DNA from: a virus
Reading direction: 5' to 3' (one strand)
Length of the DNA: 38,855 bases
Virus record (IMG/VR): IMGVR_UViG_3300009285_004916
Location: 1 to 38,855 of that record
The position numbers and the translations under genes are program-made. Shown one piece after another: positions 23,445 through 30,694 of the stretch. Numbering within the stretch: the first letter of the stretch is position 1; each line of letters starts with the position of its first letter. The notes below the pieces were generated by a model, which saw nothing but the letters and a program-made list of their open reading frames with translations, ran no database searches and was not told the DNA's origin.

Positions 23445-23648
23445 TTACGTTCCCCCGCCACTCTGCCGCTTTTCCCATACCACCCGCGCGCTTCCATCCT
23501 CGTCAACTTCCACAGCAAGTTTGTCCTTGGTTAATGACGGATATCCGGCTTGTAAGAGAACGAATTGACGAATCGCATCCACGACTTCATACACGGACAA
23601 ATTCCACACATACCGTTGAATGGTTTCATGCTGAACGTTCGTTTCCAT
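23445..23648 (-). CDS. Hypothetical small protein
   Basis: 67 residues. A helical N-terminal half (Y-E-V-V-D-A-I-R-Q-F-V-L-L) is followed by a beta hairpin. ATG at 23648 abuts the upstream stop. The coding DNA is less GC-rich than neighbours. Function unknown. Confidence 0.72.
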   Translation of the reverse strand: METNVQHETIQRYVWNLSVYEVVDAIRQFVLLQAGYPSLTKDKLAVEVDEDGSARVVWEKRQSGGGT

Positions 23649-23870
23649 TTACGCGCCCTCCCCAAAGCTATCGGTCGAAGAACCCTGTCGTTGTCTGACG
23701 CGCGCTACCGCAAAACATCGACAGCACACCCCGACCGTGCGACGATCCCCGGCCAAGGAAGCCCGACAATCAGGATCACTCTGGTGATGCAAACAGTGCC
23801 CTTCCTTTTGGCACAGAGCGTCCGTGAGAGGAGATGGAAAATCTTTTCGTTCGAATACTCCCGTCTTCAT
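23649..23870 (-). CDS. Small cysteine/histidine-rich protein
   Basis: 73 residues from an ATG at 23870 (ATGA junction with the portal stop). A C-x(6)-C-L-H-H motif, a later D-C and a C-C-R-C pair suggest a zinc site, possibly an HNH-like fragment without its catalytic part. Unknown role. Confidence 0.7.
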   Translation of the reverse strand: MKTGVFERKDFPSPLTDALCQKEGHCLHHQSDPDCRASLAGDRRTVGVCCRCFAVARVRQRQGSSTDSFGEGA

Positions 23871-26281
23871 GCGTTCCCCCGCTGGCCCCCGCCGGTGGCT
23901 TCGGCCATCGTCGGGGCCTGCATCTGGGTTTCTGGCGCCTGCATGGCGGACTCCACGCCGCCTTGGCCCCCGCCTTGGCCCATTGCCTGAGAGAGTTGCG
24001 CGGCGGCCTGCATCATCTGCTGCTGCTGCATCATCTGCTGGATCTGCGCCTGGAGGAGCTGGAGGTACTGCTGGACGAGCGGGACGAACGCCGGATTCAG
24101 TAAGGCGAATTCCGGCGATTGGGTCCACTGGAGGATCTTCCGGTAGTGCTGATCCGGCGGTTCGAGCGTCGCCCCCTGCGGCAACTGCCCCTGGAGGAGG
24201 AGCCCAATCGCTTCCTCCGCTATCAAGCGCGGCCCCTCCGGCATCCCTTGGGGACGCTGGAGATAGCGCGCGGGGTCGAGGGTGTTCGCCTGGATCAGAT
24301 CCTTGCCCCAGTTATACACGTGCTCCGGTGTCACCAGCCCCAACTGGAAGAAGAGCGGCGAGACCAGGGCGCTCCCCACCGCCATCAACGCCTGGCTGAC
24401 CAAGCCCTTATTCGTGTTGAGCAAGGTCGCCTGGAAGTCGAACGCGAGCGGGATCGCGATTTCTTGAGGATCGTCGATCATCCCGTAGGCGTCCTCGTGA
24501 TCGAGCGGTTTGCCGGCGACGAGATACTCTTTCTTCCGCGGGAGATGCCGGGTGTTCAGCGCATGGATGTCCGCCCACACGGTCGCCAACCCCCGGAAGA
24601 GCCGCCGGAGCACTTGCTCGGGCATGGCCGCTCCCTGCTGGAGAATCGCCATCGTGGTCCCCACCGTGCGCAACGCGGAGGCCTTGCCCGTCGGCACCTG
24701 GCCCTGCTGGAGCGGCCCGATCTGGATCAGCCGGTCCATCATCTGGAGTCCGAACGCCACCATATTGAGCCCGAAGGACTGGTCCCGCGAAGGCCATGCG
24801 ATCGGGACCAGATCCTGCCCGGGATTATCGACGGGAATGAACTCCCCCGGGGCCAGGTGCAGGGTCTCCGGCTTGAGGCCGCTACTGGCCCGGTAGGTGC
24901 CCGCCGGGAGGTTCGTGATGGCGCCGTAATCCACCGTCTGGTTCAGCATGATGTGGATGAAGTCGTGGAGCCCCTCGCCCAGCTCCAGCACCCCGATGCC
25001 GTAGAGCTGCCCCGGCACCTCGATGTACCGCCACTCCTCCAGCGGCCGGCGCACGGGGAGCCCCGGATGCACCTGGGTCAGCGCCTTCACGCGGCAGAGC
25101 GTTTCGGATTCCAGGATCACCCACGCGACGGCTTCCTCGTCCAAGCCGTCCTCGTCGAGGTCGGTCGGGCCGTACCATTTGACCAGCGTCACCCACTCGC
25201 GGGCTTCGTCCTGGCCGGGGAACGCCGTCAGCCCCGCTTGGGCGTCGGCCTGGCGTTTCAAGAGCTCCTGCTCGCCCTCTTGGAGGTCTGTGGGCACCCG
25301 GGGGCCGCTCGTGCCCGCGATCGAGTCTAGATCCTCCTCCGTCAATTCATTGTAGAACCCGGTCTCTCTTCCGCGCCGGATCTCGTCCACGCGGACCCGA
25401 GAGAACCGCGCCACCCACGGCGCTCCGTTGGGGTTCTCTTCCGTCACGGGCTGGAGGTTCTCCGACCGCATGGGCGCCACCAGGTCCTCCAGGAGCATCG
25501 GGAGAAACACCGGGCCGTCGTAGGTGATCGCGGTCCAAGTGCGCGTCACTTCGATGCGCATGTCGTCGAGTTCCGTGATGCGGATCTTGACCTCCGTCGG
25601 GTCGTCCTTCGCGGGGTCGGTCGGGGGGAAGGTCGCCACCCACCGGTGGCCGGTCTTTTTCGTTCGTTCCAACATCGTCGGGACGCGTCCCCCGAACACG
25701 ACATCGGTCAGGAACGCGGGCATGAGCGCCGCGAAGTCCTCCTCCGGTTCTCCAGGCCGAAGATAGACGTCCGACCGCGTGACGGTCGCTTCCCGGCGCG
25801 CCCAATAGGTCTCCGCGAACGCCGTCCCATCGTCCACGCCGCCGTCGATCCATTGCCCGATCCGGCGCTCGCCGTCGGACTCCGAGAACACCTGGTGGTC
25901 GATCAAGTGGGTGGCGCGCTCCCCGCGCTCCCGGAGCTCCCGGCGGAGGGTCTTGGGGGTCATCACGGGGCGAATGCCCACCACCGCGTTAAAGAGCCCC
26001 GCTTTTACCCGAAGACTGTCGGCCGCCAGGATCGGCACGTGCTGAGAGCTCGCCCCGATCCATGGGAACGTCTTCTCTTCCCGCGCCGTCCACCCCCGGT
26101 ATTTCGCGAGGCGGTCGGCCCGCAACTGCATCCACGTCGTGCGCTCCTCCTGCGCGTGACGAACGAGACGGAGGACCTTTTGCGCAAGGTCGGCATGGGG
26201 GCGGGCGGGCGCCTCAGTCTTCTGAAGGTCCTCGCCGGGAGTCTGGGGGGTTGCGGGGAGAGAGCGAAGGTCGTCAGGCAT
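23867..26281 (-). CDS. Portal protein
   Basis: 804 residues; the largest protein here. It has the N-terminal helical entry, a clip-like region near 100-330, and a second half (about 440-640) with long helices including G-L-V-S-Q-A-L-M-A-V and the phrase F-R-G-L-A-T-V-W-A-D-I-H, as expected of large portals from short-tailed phages. The C-terminal 90 residues are Gln/Met-rich coiled coil, like the barrel of P22-type portals. Position between terminase and capsid supports it. No frameshift seen. Twelve copies would form the DNA entry ring. Confidence 0.83.
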   Translation of the reverse strand: MPDDLRSLPATPQTPGEDLQKTEAPARPHADLAQKVLRLVRHAQEERTTWMQLRADRLAKYRGWTAREEKTFPWIGASSQHVPILAADSLRVKAGLFNAVVGIRPVMTPKTLRRELRERGERATHLIDHQVFSESDGERRIGQWIDGGVDDGTAFAETYWARREATVTRSDVYLRPGEPEEDFAALMPAFLTDVVFGGRVPTMLERTKKTGHRWVATFPPTDPAKDDPTEVKIRITELDDMRIEVTRTWTAITYDGPVFLPMLLEDLVAPMRSENLQPVTEENPNGAPWVARFSRVRVDEIRRGRETGFYNELTEEDLDSIAGTSGPRVPTDLQEGEQELLKRQADAQAGLTAFPGQDEAREWVTLVKWYGPTDLDEDGLDEEAVAWVILESETLCRVKALTQVHPGLPVRRPLEEWRYIEVPGQLYGIGVLELGEGLHDFIHIMLNQTVDYGAITNLPAGTYRASSGLKPETLHLAPGEFIPVDNPGQDLVPIAWPSRDQSFGLNMVAFGLQMMDRLIQIGPLQQGQVPTGKASALRTVGTTMAILQQGAAMPEQVLRRLFRGLATVWADIHALNTRHLPRKKEYLVAGKPLDHEDAYGMIDDPQEIAIPLAFDFQATLLNTNKGLVSQALMAVGSALVSPLFFQLGLVTPEHVYNWGKDLIQANTLDPARYLQRPQGMPEGPRLIAEEAIGLLLQGQLPQGATLEPPDQHYRKILQWTQSPEFALLNPAFVPLVQQYLQLLQAQIQQMMQQQQMMQAAAQLSQAMGQGGGQGGVESAMQAPETQMQAPTMAEATGGGQRGNA

Positions 26282-26432
26282 GTTTTACTTCTCTTTCTTG
26301 ACGATATAAAAAGACCTGCATCGCAACCCACTGTCGTTTATCATACTCAGGCGATTCATGGTCGCTTCCCCAACGTGCATGAAACATACTCCAAAAGTCC
26401 TCCCAGGAGTTTAGATCATCGGGCATGGGCAT
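26274..26432 (-). CDS. 52-residue protein overlapping portal start
   Basis: ATG at 26432 (a second ATG two codons later is an alternative) after GGAAGAAAGC. The stop overlaps the portal ATG by 8 bases, as expected for translational coupling. The protein is charged and aromatic (W-E-D-F-W, H-A-R-W-G), with low GC compared with neighbours. No family recognised. Confidence 0.72.
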   Translation of the reverse strand: MPMPDDLNSWEDFWSMFHARWGSDHESPEYDKRQWVAMQVFLYRQEREVKHA

Positions 26433-26613
26433 GCTTTCTTCCGCGTCTCATTGCGGCAGTTGAACGTCGATTCCGACGAACCCGGAATTGCACACGCCCT
26501 CGGAACACACGAAAGTCCATGTTATGAACCAATCCACAATCACAACACGCCAGTTGATAATTGCGTCGGATCGGTTGCACCCACTCATTGGTTTTCGGTG
26601 TGTCATACCGCAC
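26416..26613 (-). CDS. Small zinc-finger protein
   Basis: 65 residues from a GTG at 26613 preceded by GGGGGG. The core W-V-Q-P-I-R-R-N-Y-Q-L-A-C-C-D-C-G-L-V-H and the following basic R-G-R-V-Q-F-R-V-R-R strand match a common, uncharacterised phage mini-protein. It may bind nucleic acid. It overlaps the upstream gene by 11 bases. Confidence 0.76.
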   Translation of the reverse strand: MRYDTPKTNEWVQPIRRNYQLACCDCGLVHNMDFRVFRGRVQFRVRRNRRSTAAMRRGRKHAHAR

Positions 26614-26767
26614 AAACAGCCCCCCGTTTCTTGGTCTTGGCAAAGCATCGGGCGGAGCAATACACGCGCCGAGGCGCGCCAAGCTGTCCGCGGGGCTTCG
26701 CAGGGAGGCCCCGCCCGCACATCGCGCACACGGAGCGAATCTCGCCCGGCGCCTCCGCCTCCGTCAC
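26603..26767 (-). CDS. Mini zinc-finger protein
   Basis: 54 residues from GTG at 26767. Two pairs, C-A-M-C (14-18 region) and Y-C-S-A-R-C (36-41 region), separated by a basic G-A-P-R-R-V stretch, form the typical C-x-x-C ... Y-C-S-x-x-C zinc ribbon found in many phage and bacterial small proteins. No catalytic residues. The start lies 29 bases after the membrane-protein stop; ribosome site is weak. Confidence 0.72.
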   Translation of the reverse strand: MTEAEAPGEIRSVCAMCGRGLPAKPRGQLGAPRRVYCSARCFAKTKKRGAVCAV

Positions 26768-26796
26768 GAGCAGCCCATCGAGCGTCCACGGCGCCC

Positions 26797-26931
26797 TTAT
26801 CGCACGCTCCACCAGGGTCCCCACGCGATCCAGACGCTCGCCCCGACGACGCCGACCATCACGCCCAGCCCGAACGCCGTCCACACCTCCACCCGAAGGG
26901 GGAGACGCGGGCGCACATGCTGGACGTTCAT
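26797..26931 (-). CDS. 44-residue single-pass membrane protein
   Basis: ATGA overlap with the phosphatase-like gene fixes the start at 26931. After a basic N-terminus (R-P-R-L-P-L-R), residues about 16-38 form one hydrophobic helix containing G-x-x-x-G spacing (G-L-G-V-M-V-G-V-V-G). It could be a holin-like or signalling peptide. Not long enough for the usual gene finders. Confidence 0.74.
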   Translation of the reverse strand: MNVQHVRPRLPLRVEVWTAFGLGVMVGVVGASVWIAWGPWWSVR

Positions 26932-27383
26932 GTCTTCCGCTGCTCACAGAGCAACCGATACACACGATCATTCGGAGCACAAGCCGTCCACCACCGTTCC
27001 TCATCCTCTGGACAATACGCTCGCGCGAATGCGGCGCAGACCGCCGCAGATCGACTCACCCCGGCTTCACAATAGACCGCAATCGCCTCTGGGATTCCAT
27101 CCCGGACAGAAAGACCGGACTCGTCCTCTTCAACGAAACGCCATAGGCGCGTCGCCATCTCAACGGTGAAGGGAACGAGCACGCCCGTCTCAATCGCGTC
27201 CTTTACGATGTCACAATCGCGATCTCGAAGATCGTGAAACGCGACAAAGAGGCGATCCAACCGCGTCGGATCGGCCACGAGGCGCGGCAGGGGAGATCCG
27301 GGATCGTAAATGCTGATCACGAGATGCGGCACTCCAACAGGAACCTGCTCGCTTCGTTCCCGTGAGCCATTCAAGAGCTTCAT
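26928..27383 (-). CDS. Tyrosine/dual-specificity phosphatase-like protein
   Basis: 151 residues from the ATG at 27383 (ATGA junction). Residues 105-111 form C-E-A-G-V-S-R, the C-x5-R phosphate-binding loop of cysteine-dependent phosphatases, preceded by the strand I-A-V-Y and followed by S-A-A-V helix residues. F-H-D-L-R-D (49-54) may offer the general-acid Asp, and P-N-D-R-V-Y-R-L-L closes the domain as in related bacterial proteins. It would remove phosphate from protein or small-molecule phosphoesters, or be an inactive signalling version. Phage relatives are usually uncharacterised. Confidence 0.8.
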   Translation of the reverse strand: MKLLNGSRERSEQVPVGVPHLVISIYDPGSPLPRLVADPTRLDRLFVAFHDLRDRDCDIVKDAIETGVLVPFTVEMATRLWRFVEEDESGLSVRDGIPEAIAVYCEAGVSRSAAVCAAFARAYCPEDEERWWTACAPNDRVYRLLCEQRKT

Positions 27384-27703
27384 CGTCGACTCAATCCCCG
27401 CCCGCACTCTGCGCACGGGGGCACGGAGGTGCCGGGAGGCACGACAGGCGCATCGCCGACCGGACGGAACTCGTAAAAGTAATGCCCCGAAGTCCACGCC
27501 CACTCATGGGTCCAGACTTCATACACGGTCCGCGCACAGTGGACGCAGTAGAGCACGCTCTCTCGCATGTGCAAGCCCGAGCAATGCTCCGCGCACGTCG
27601 GCCGACGGACCAGGGGCGTGTCGTGGCGCGTGCTCCGCTGACCGGAGAAGCCCTGCGCGCGGGGACCCTCCGGACCGTGGATCTCGCCCCAGGTATCAGT
27701 CAT
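27380..27703 (-). CDS. Cysteine-rich hypothetical protein
   Basis: 107 residues from ATG 27703. It has a C-V-H-C pair near 53-56 and C-A-E-C near 98-101, spaced by aromatic residues (W-T-H-E-W-A-W), which may form a split zinc site. An 8-base overlap with the upstream gene suggests coupling. No family recognised. Confidence 0.72.
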   Translation of the reverse strand: MTDTWGEIHGPEGPRAQGFSGQRSTRHDTPLVRRPTCAEHCSGLHMRESVLYCVHCARTVYEVWTHEWAWTSGHYFYEFRPVGDAPVVPPGTSVPPCAECGRGLSRR

Positions 27704-27860
27704 GGGGCTCAAGATGCGAGAGGAGTTCTTTCGTGATCCACTGCATCCACGCTTGCGTCACAACGCTCACGCACTCAGAACAAATGCCCCGTTGCACTCC
27801 GCGCACCATTACCTCGATACACGGCCATGCGTGTTGGAGGCGACAAAAATCACACCCCAT
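27696..27860 (-). CDS. ClpX-type zinc-finger mini protein
   Basis: 54 residues from the ATG at 27860. C-D-F-C at 3-6, then G-I-C-S-E-C-V at 32-38 match the treble-clef C4 zinc domain seen at the N-terminus of ClpX (C-S-F-C ... Y-I-C-D-E-C-V). The rest is helical. A GTG start farther upstream would overlap the zinc-ribbon gene in full and is rejected. As a free ClpX-like zinc domain it could act as a decoy for adaptor binding to host ClpXP; that is speculation. Confidence 0.76.
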   Translation of the reverse strand: MGCDFCRLQHAWPCIEVMVRGVQRGICSECVSVVTQAWMQWITKELLSHLEPHD

Positions 27861-27862
27861 GC

Positions 27863-27961
27863 TCACGCCTGCCTCCACCCGCACCCCGCGCAGAAGAACG
27901 TTTCCTCCTTCAGCAACTTGTAGATCGTCGATCCGCAGCGGGGACACGTGAACGTCCACAT
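27863..27961 (-). CDS. 32-residue zinc ribbon
   Basis: ATG at 27961 lies two bases after the stop of the next upstream gene; the stop is followed two bases later by the next ATG. The peptide has C-P-R-C (6-9) and C-A-G-C (24-27), forming a minimal rubredoxin-like zinc ribbon. Tiny zinc ribbons of this sort often bind RNA polymerase or ribosomes; no direct evidence here. Confidence 0.74.
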   Translation of the reverse strand: MWTFTCPRCGSTIYKLLKEETFFCAGCGWRQA

Positions 27962-27962
27962 C

Positions 27963-28070
27963 TCAGTTCAGTCCCCACAGCACCCAGCACACCCACGTCA
28001 CGGACTCGTTCTCCAGCGTGAGCACCGTCCCCCAGTACGGGCGGGCGACCTCAATCGACTTTACACTCAT
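27963..28070 (-). CDS. 35-residue small protein
   Basis: ATG at 28070, overlapping the upstream gene by 20 bases; stop two bases before the next ATG. The peptide is beta-like (V-A-R-P-Y-W-G-T-V-L-T) with a Trp-rich C-terminus (W-V-C-W-V-L-W). Accepted mainly because of position in a tightly packed gene string. Confidence 0.6.
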   Translation of the reverse strand: MSVKSIEVARPYWGTVLTLENESVTWVCWVLWGLN

Positions 28071-28227
28071 CGTCCTCTGGCGCCCAATTCCGCGGCACCC
28101 CGCAGCGGAGACAGCGGCACACGACCAACTCCCGCTCGCCGTCGGCGAACGGGTCCCACGCATGCCCAACGATCTCGCAGGCCCATTCCGCCCAGGTCCG
28201 TCCGATGAACGTTCTCGTTCCGTCCAT
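28051..28227 (-). CDS. 58-residue cysteine-containing protein
   Basis: ATG at 28227 lies two bases after the terminase stop. W-A-E-W-A-C-E-I-V-G-H-A-W and C-R-C-L-R-C-G-V-P-R-N-W suggest a zinc-binding fold of the sort frequent in small phage proteins. No known family. Overlaps the following gene by 20 bases. Confidence 0.7.
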   Translation of the reverse strand: MDGTRTFIGRTWAEWACEIVGHAWDPFADGERELVVCRCLRCGVPRNWAPEDDECKVD

Positions 28228-28229
28228 GT

Positions 28230-29957
28230 CTAGTAGCCCCCTCGCGGCGTTCCCACCCGGATGATGGCCGCGCCGCGCTTCAATCCACGGTAACTCAGGT
28301 TTCCATTCGCAAAGTACCGCAACAGATCCGGAAAATCTTTGTGTCGATCGCGGACTTTCTCTTTCGCCTCTCGGTCCCCGCCCTTGTATTCATCCCACGA
28401 CCAATGGGAGAGGCCGTAGATGAACTTCGTGCACGTGCGCATCGCCTCGAACCGCGGGCGGCGCGTGAAGGGATCAGGACGCAAGAGCTCGTTCACGTGC
28501 TGAATGCCGAGCGGGATACTGTCGTTGGCAAGATCGCACCGAAGTCCCGCGCGGTCATAGGCCATCCGGTGCGTCCACCCGCGCTCCAGGAGGTCATTGC
28601 CCTCGGTCGCGATGTTGGGGTCCATCAAGCGGAGCACCGGCGCGCAATGCGCCCGCTCCTCCCACTGATGCACCGCGCCGACACGCTCGATCACATCGCC
28701 CGCTGCTTCGAGTTCCCCGATCATCACCACCCCGTCGGAGGGCGTCAAGGCAAACCAGCCGTTGGCATCGGCCTTCCGGGGATGCGGGTCGATCACATGC
28801 ACCACGGGCCACTCCGTCGGCACGGCGAAGGACGCGATCACGTGCGAGAAGGGTTCCGTGTTGGTGCCGCCGCAGGTCGGGCACGTCGGCACGCCCGCCA
28901 CGATCTTCTTCGAGCAAGTGAAACACCACTGGGCGGGATAGGGCGCAAACAGCGGATAGACCACGCCCGAGAGGTGGAGGAACCGCCCGTAGAGCCGGGC
29001 CTCGCGCTGGGCGTCGGTCCACGTGCGCACCATCGCGGCGATCTCCTCCGCCGTGTTGATTGGGTTCTTCTCCGTCCAGAGCGTGACGGTCTCATAGCGC
29101 GGGTCGCGGTCGGGGCCGGGGAGCCCGCGCTCATACACTTGGTCGTAGAACCACGCCACGTCCGAGCCGGAGATCACGGTGTTGCCGGGCTCGACCTCAT
29201 CGGGGGGTGTGAAGCCCGTCAGGAGGCGGCCTTTCACATCGAGGGTGCGGAGTTGATTCTCCCGGTAGATCCGTTGGGGAGGCAATTCATCATGACAGGC
29301 GACATGAAGAGAACTGCCTGCGAAATCGGACGTGTCTTGGTTATAGGACATGAACTGGAGAGAGGAATAGCCGCGGATCTCACAGCGTTCCCCGTTCGCT
29401 CCCACCCACAGAGAATCCACGGCGACCTTCAACGTATCGGTCCTGGCGCTATAGGCCTTCTCCCACGTCCCGCCGGGCAGGCACCGCCGGGGAATCCATC
29501 CCCAGTGGCCCAAGCCCGTCTCGGGCTCCGCCCCCTCCCAACAATCCCACCGGAGTTTCGGCTTGATCACGGGATCGAGGGTCCGCGTCATGGAGTTACA
29601 CACGAGGCGGGCGCGGCATGGCAGGCGTCCCCGAAGTTTCTCCGTCGGATAGATGCCTTGGAGCGCGACGGGGATGTGACCCGTCAACGCGATCGCAAGT
29701 TCCGAGAGCATCGTTTCAGACTTCCCGCTTCGATTTCCGCCCACGATCGCCACTTCTTGCGCCGTGCTCTTATGCACGGCCCATGCATCGGGGTTGAGCG
29801 GCCGGTAGTGCGCGAGGGCCACCTCTTGGCGGTTCTGGAGCCACCCCGTTGTGAGCGCCTCATGGACGGCGGCGTAATAGTCAGGGGTCTCCCGTTGGAC
29901 GCGCTGGTGATCCTCCGCCGTCCAGGTCGCAATCTCGGCCAGATCAATCAGGGGCAC
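28230..29957 (-). CDS. terL: Terminase large subunit (packaging ATPase/nuclease)
   Basis: 575 residues from a GTG at 29957, just after an in-frame TGA. Walker A is G-G-N-R-S-G-K-S (73-80); Walker B ends with L-H-V-A-C-H-D-E (D223, E224). The nuclease half starts near V-H-V-I-D-P (D390) with further acids near M-D-P-N-I-A and K-D-F-P-D-L-L. Between the two halves, C345-F-T-C348 and C359-P-T-C362 form a zinc-ribbon insertion (bases 28872-28925) that is not part of the usual TerL core. It packs DNA into the head through the portal. A small-subunit gene was not recognised nearby. Confidence 0.92.
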   Translation of the reverse strand: MPLIDLAEIATWTAEDHQRVQRETPDYYAAVHEALTTGWLQNRQEVALAHYRPLNPDAWAVHKSTAQEVAIVGGNRSGKSETMLSELAIALTGHIPVALQGIYPTEKLRGRLPCRARLVCNSMTRTLDPVIKPKLRWDCWEGAEPETGLGHWGWIPRRCLPGGTWEKAYSARTDTLKVAVDSLWVGANGERCEIRGYSSLQFMSYNQDTSDFAGSSLHVACHDELPPQRIYRENQLRTLDVKGRLLTGFTPPDEVEPGNTVISGSDVAWFYDQVYERGLPGPDRDPRYETVTLWTEKNPINTAEEIAAMVRTWTDAQREARLYGRFLHLSGVVYPLFAPYPAQWCFTCSKKIVAGVPTCPTCGGTNTEPFSHVIASFAVPTEWPVVHVIDPHPRKADANGWFALTPSDGVVMIGELEAAGDVIERVGAVHQWEERAHCAPVLRLMDPNIATEGNDLLERGWTHRMAYDRAGLRCDLANDSIPLGIQHVNELLRPDPFTRRPRFEAMRTCTKFIYGLSHWSWDEYKGGDREAKEKVRDRHKDFPDLLRYFANGNLSYRGLKRGAAIIRVGTPRGGY

Positions 29958-30002
29958 GCGTCACCGCCTTCCGCCCCGACCGCAGCCGCTGCCCCGCACG
30001 CC

Positions 30003-30212
30003 TCACTCGGCGGGCGGCACGACGACGGCGGGATGGCTTCCGCATGGCGTCACGAGGTGGCGTTTGAGCCAATCCTCATCCTTGTCTCCCAGCACCGTCG
30101 CGTGAGCCATCCAGCACTCCTGGCGCGTCTCGAACTGCGCGAACTTCCCTTCCGCCATCTTCCCTGGCTCCAATGGCCCCACCACCAGAAAGAACCAAAA
30201 GAGCGCCTCCAT
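30003..30212 (-). CDS. Small protein with N-terminal hydrophobic helix
   Basis: 69 residues. ATG at 30212 is in a TGATG junction. Residues 2-13 are hydrophobic (A-L-F-W-F-F-L-V-V-G), a signal- or anchor-like sequence, and the remainder is a small domain with a Cys pair (C-W-M-A-H ... V-T-P-C). Possibly exported or membrane-attached. Unknown function. Confidence 0.74.
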   Translation of the reverse strand: MEALFWFFLVVGPLEPGKMAEGKFAQFETRQECWMAHATVLGDKDEDWLKRHLVTPCGSHPAVVVPPAE

Positions 30213-30694
30213 CACGTGACGGGTTCTCCCGCCCGCGCCCGCATCCATCGGCGCCACGCCTCCGAGCCCACGTGGCTCGGATCACCACCCCAGCGGTCCC
30301 GATAGCGTTGCCGGGCGAGCACCTGCCGACGACGCTGCACCGCGACCGTCGTCCCCCGGATCTTCGCTTGGGTGTCGTAGGGCGAGAGTCCCTGCGCGCG
30401 GTACGCCCGATAGGTCCGCCGCTGCCAGGACCGCACCCGACACGCATGCGCCCACCGCCACCGCGCCACCGCCATGCAATGGGCGTACGCGTTCGCGGCC
30501 ACTGCATCGTGACCGAGAAACAGCCGTGCGAACCAGTAACGGCTCCCAAGACGAATCTGATCGCCCAGCCCCCGGCAGAACCGGCACCCCCGGCGGGTGG
30601 ACGGCGAGGGCGCCCACGGGTGGCCGCAAATCGGGAAGCGGCGCTTAGACCGAGCAGTGATAATCCGTTCTCCAGCGTCCGTTTCGCTTTTCAA
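30212..30694 (-). CDS. Hypothetical basic protein with C-G-H-P and C-R-F-C motifs
   Basis: 160 residues if translation starts at a TTG at 30694; no ATG/GTG exists before the first motif, so the start is uncertain and overlaps the phosphoesterase gene by about 50 bases. The motif F-P-I-C-G-H-P followed by C-R-F-C-R-G recalls small zinc-binding proteins linked to HNH nucleases. The C-terminal half is extremely rich in Arg. Likely nucleic-acid binding. Lies just upstream of terminase, but shows no terS feature that I can name. Confidence 0.68.
   Translation of the reverse strand: MKSETDAGERIITARSKRRFPICGHPWAPSPSTRRGCRFCRGLGDQIRLGSRYWFARLFLGHDAVAANAYAHCMAVARWRWAHACRVRSWQRRTYRAYRAQGLSPYDTQAKIRGTTVAVQRRRQVLARQRYRDRWGGDPSHVGSEAWRRWMRARAGEPVT

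Noticed and set aside
24119-25330. 403-codon plus-strand open frame
   Set aside because: Antisense to the portal gene; no domain signature.
28341-30305. 654-codon plus-strand open frame
   Set aside because: Antisense to the terminase, whose Walker motifs and zinc ribbon are unmistakable.
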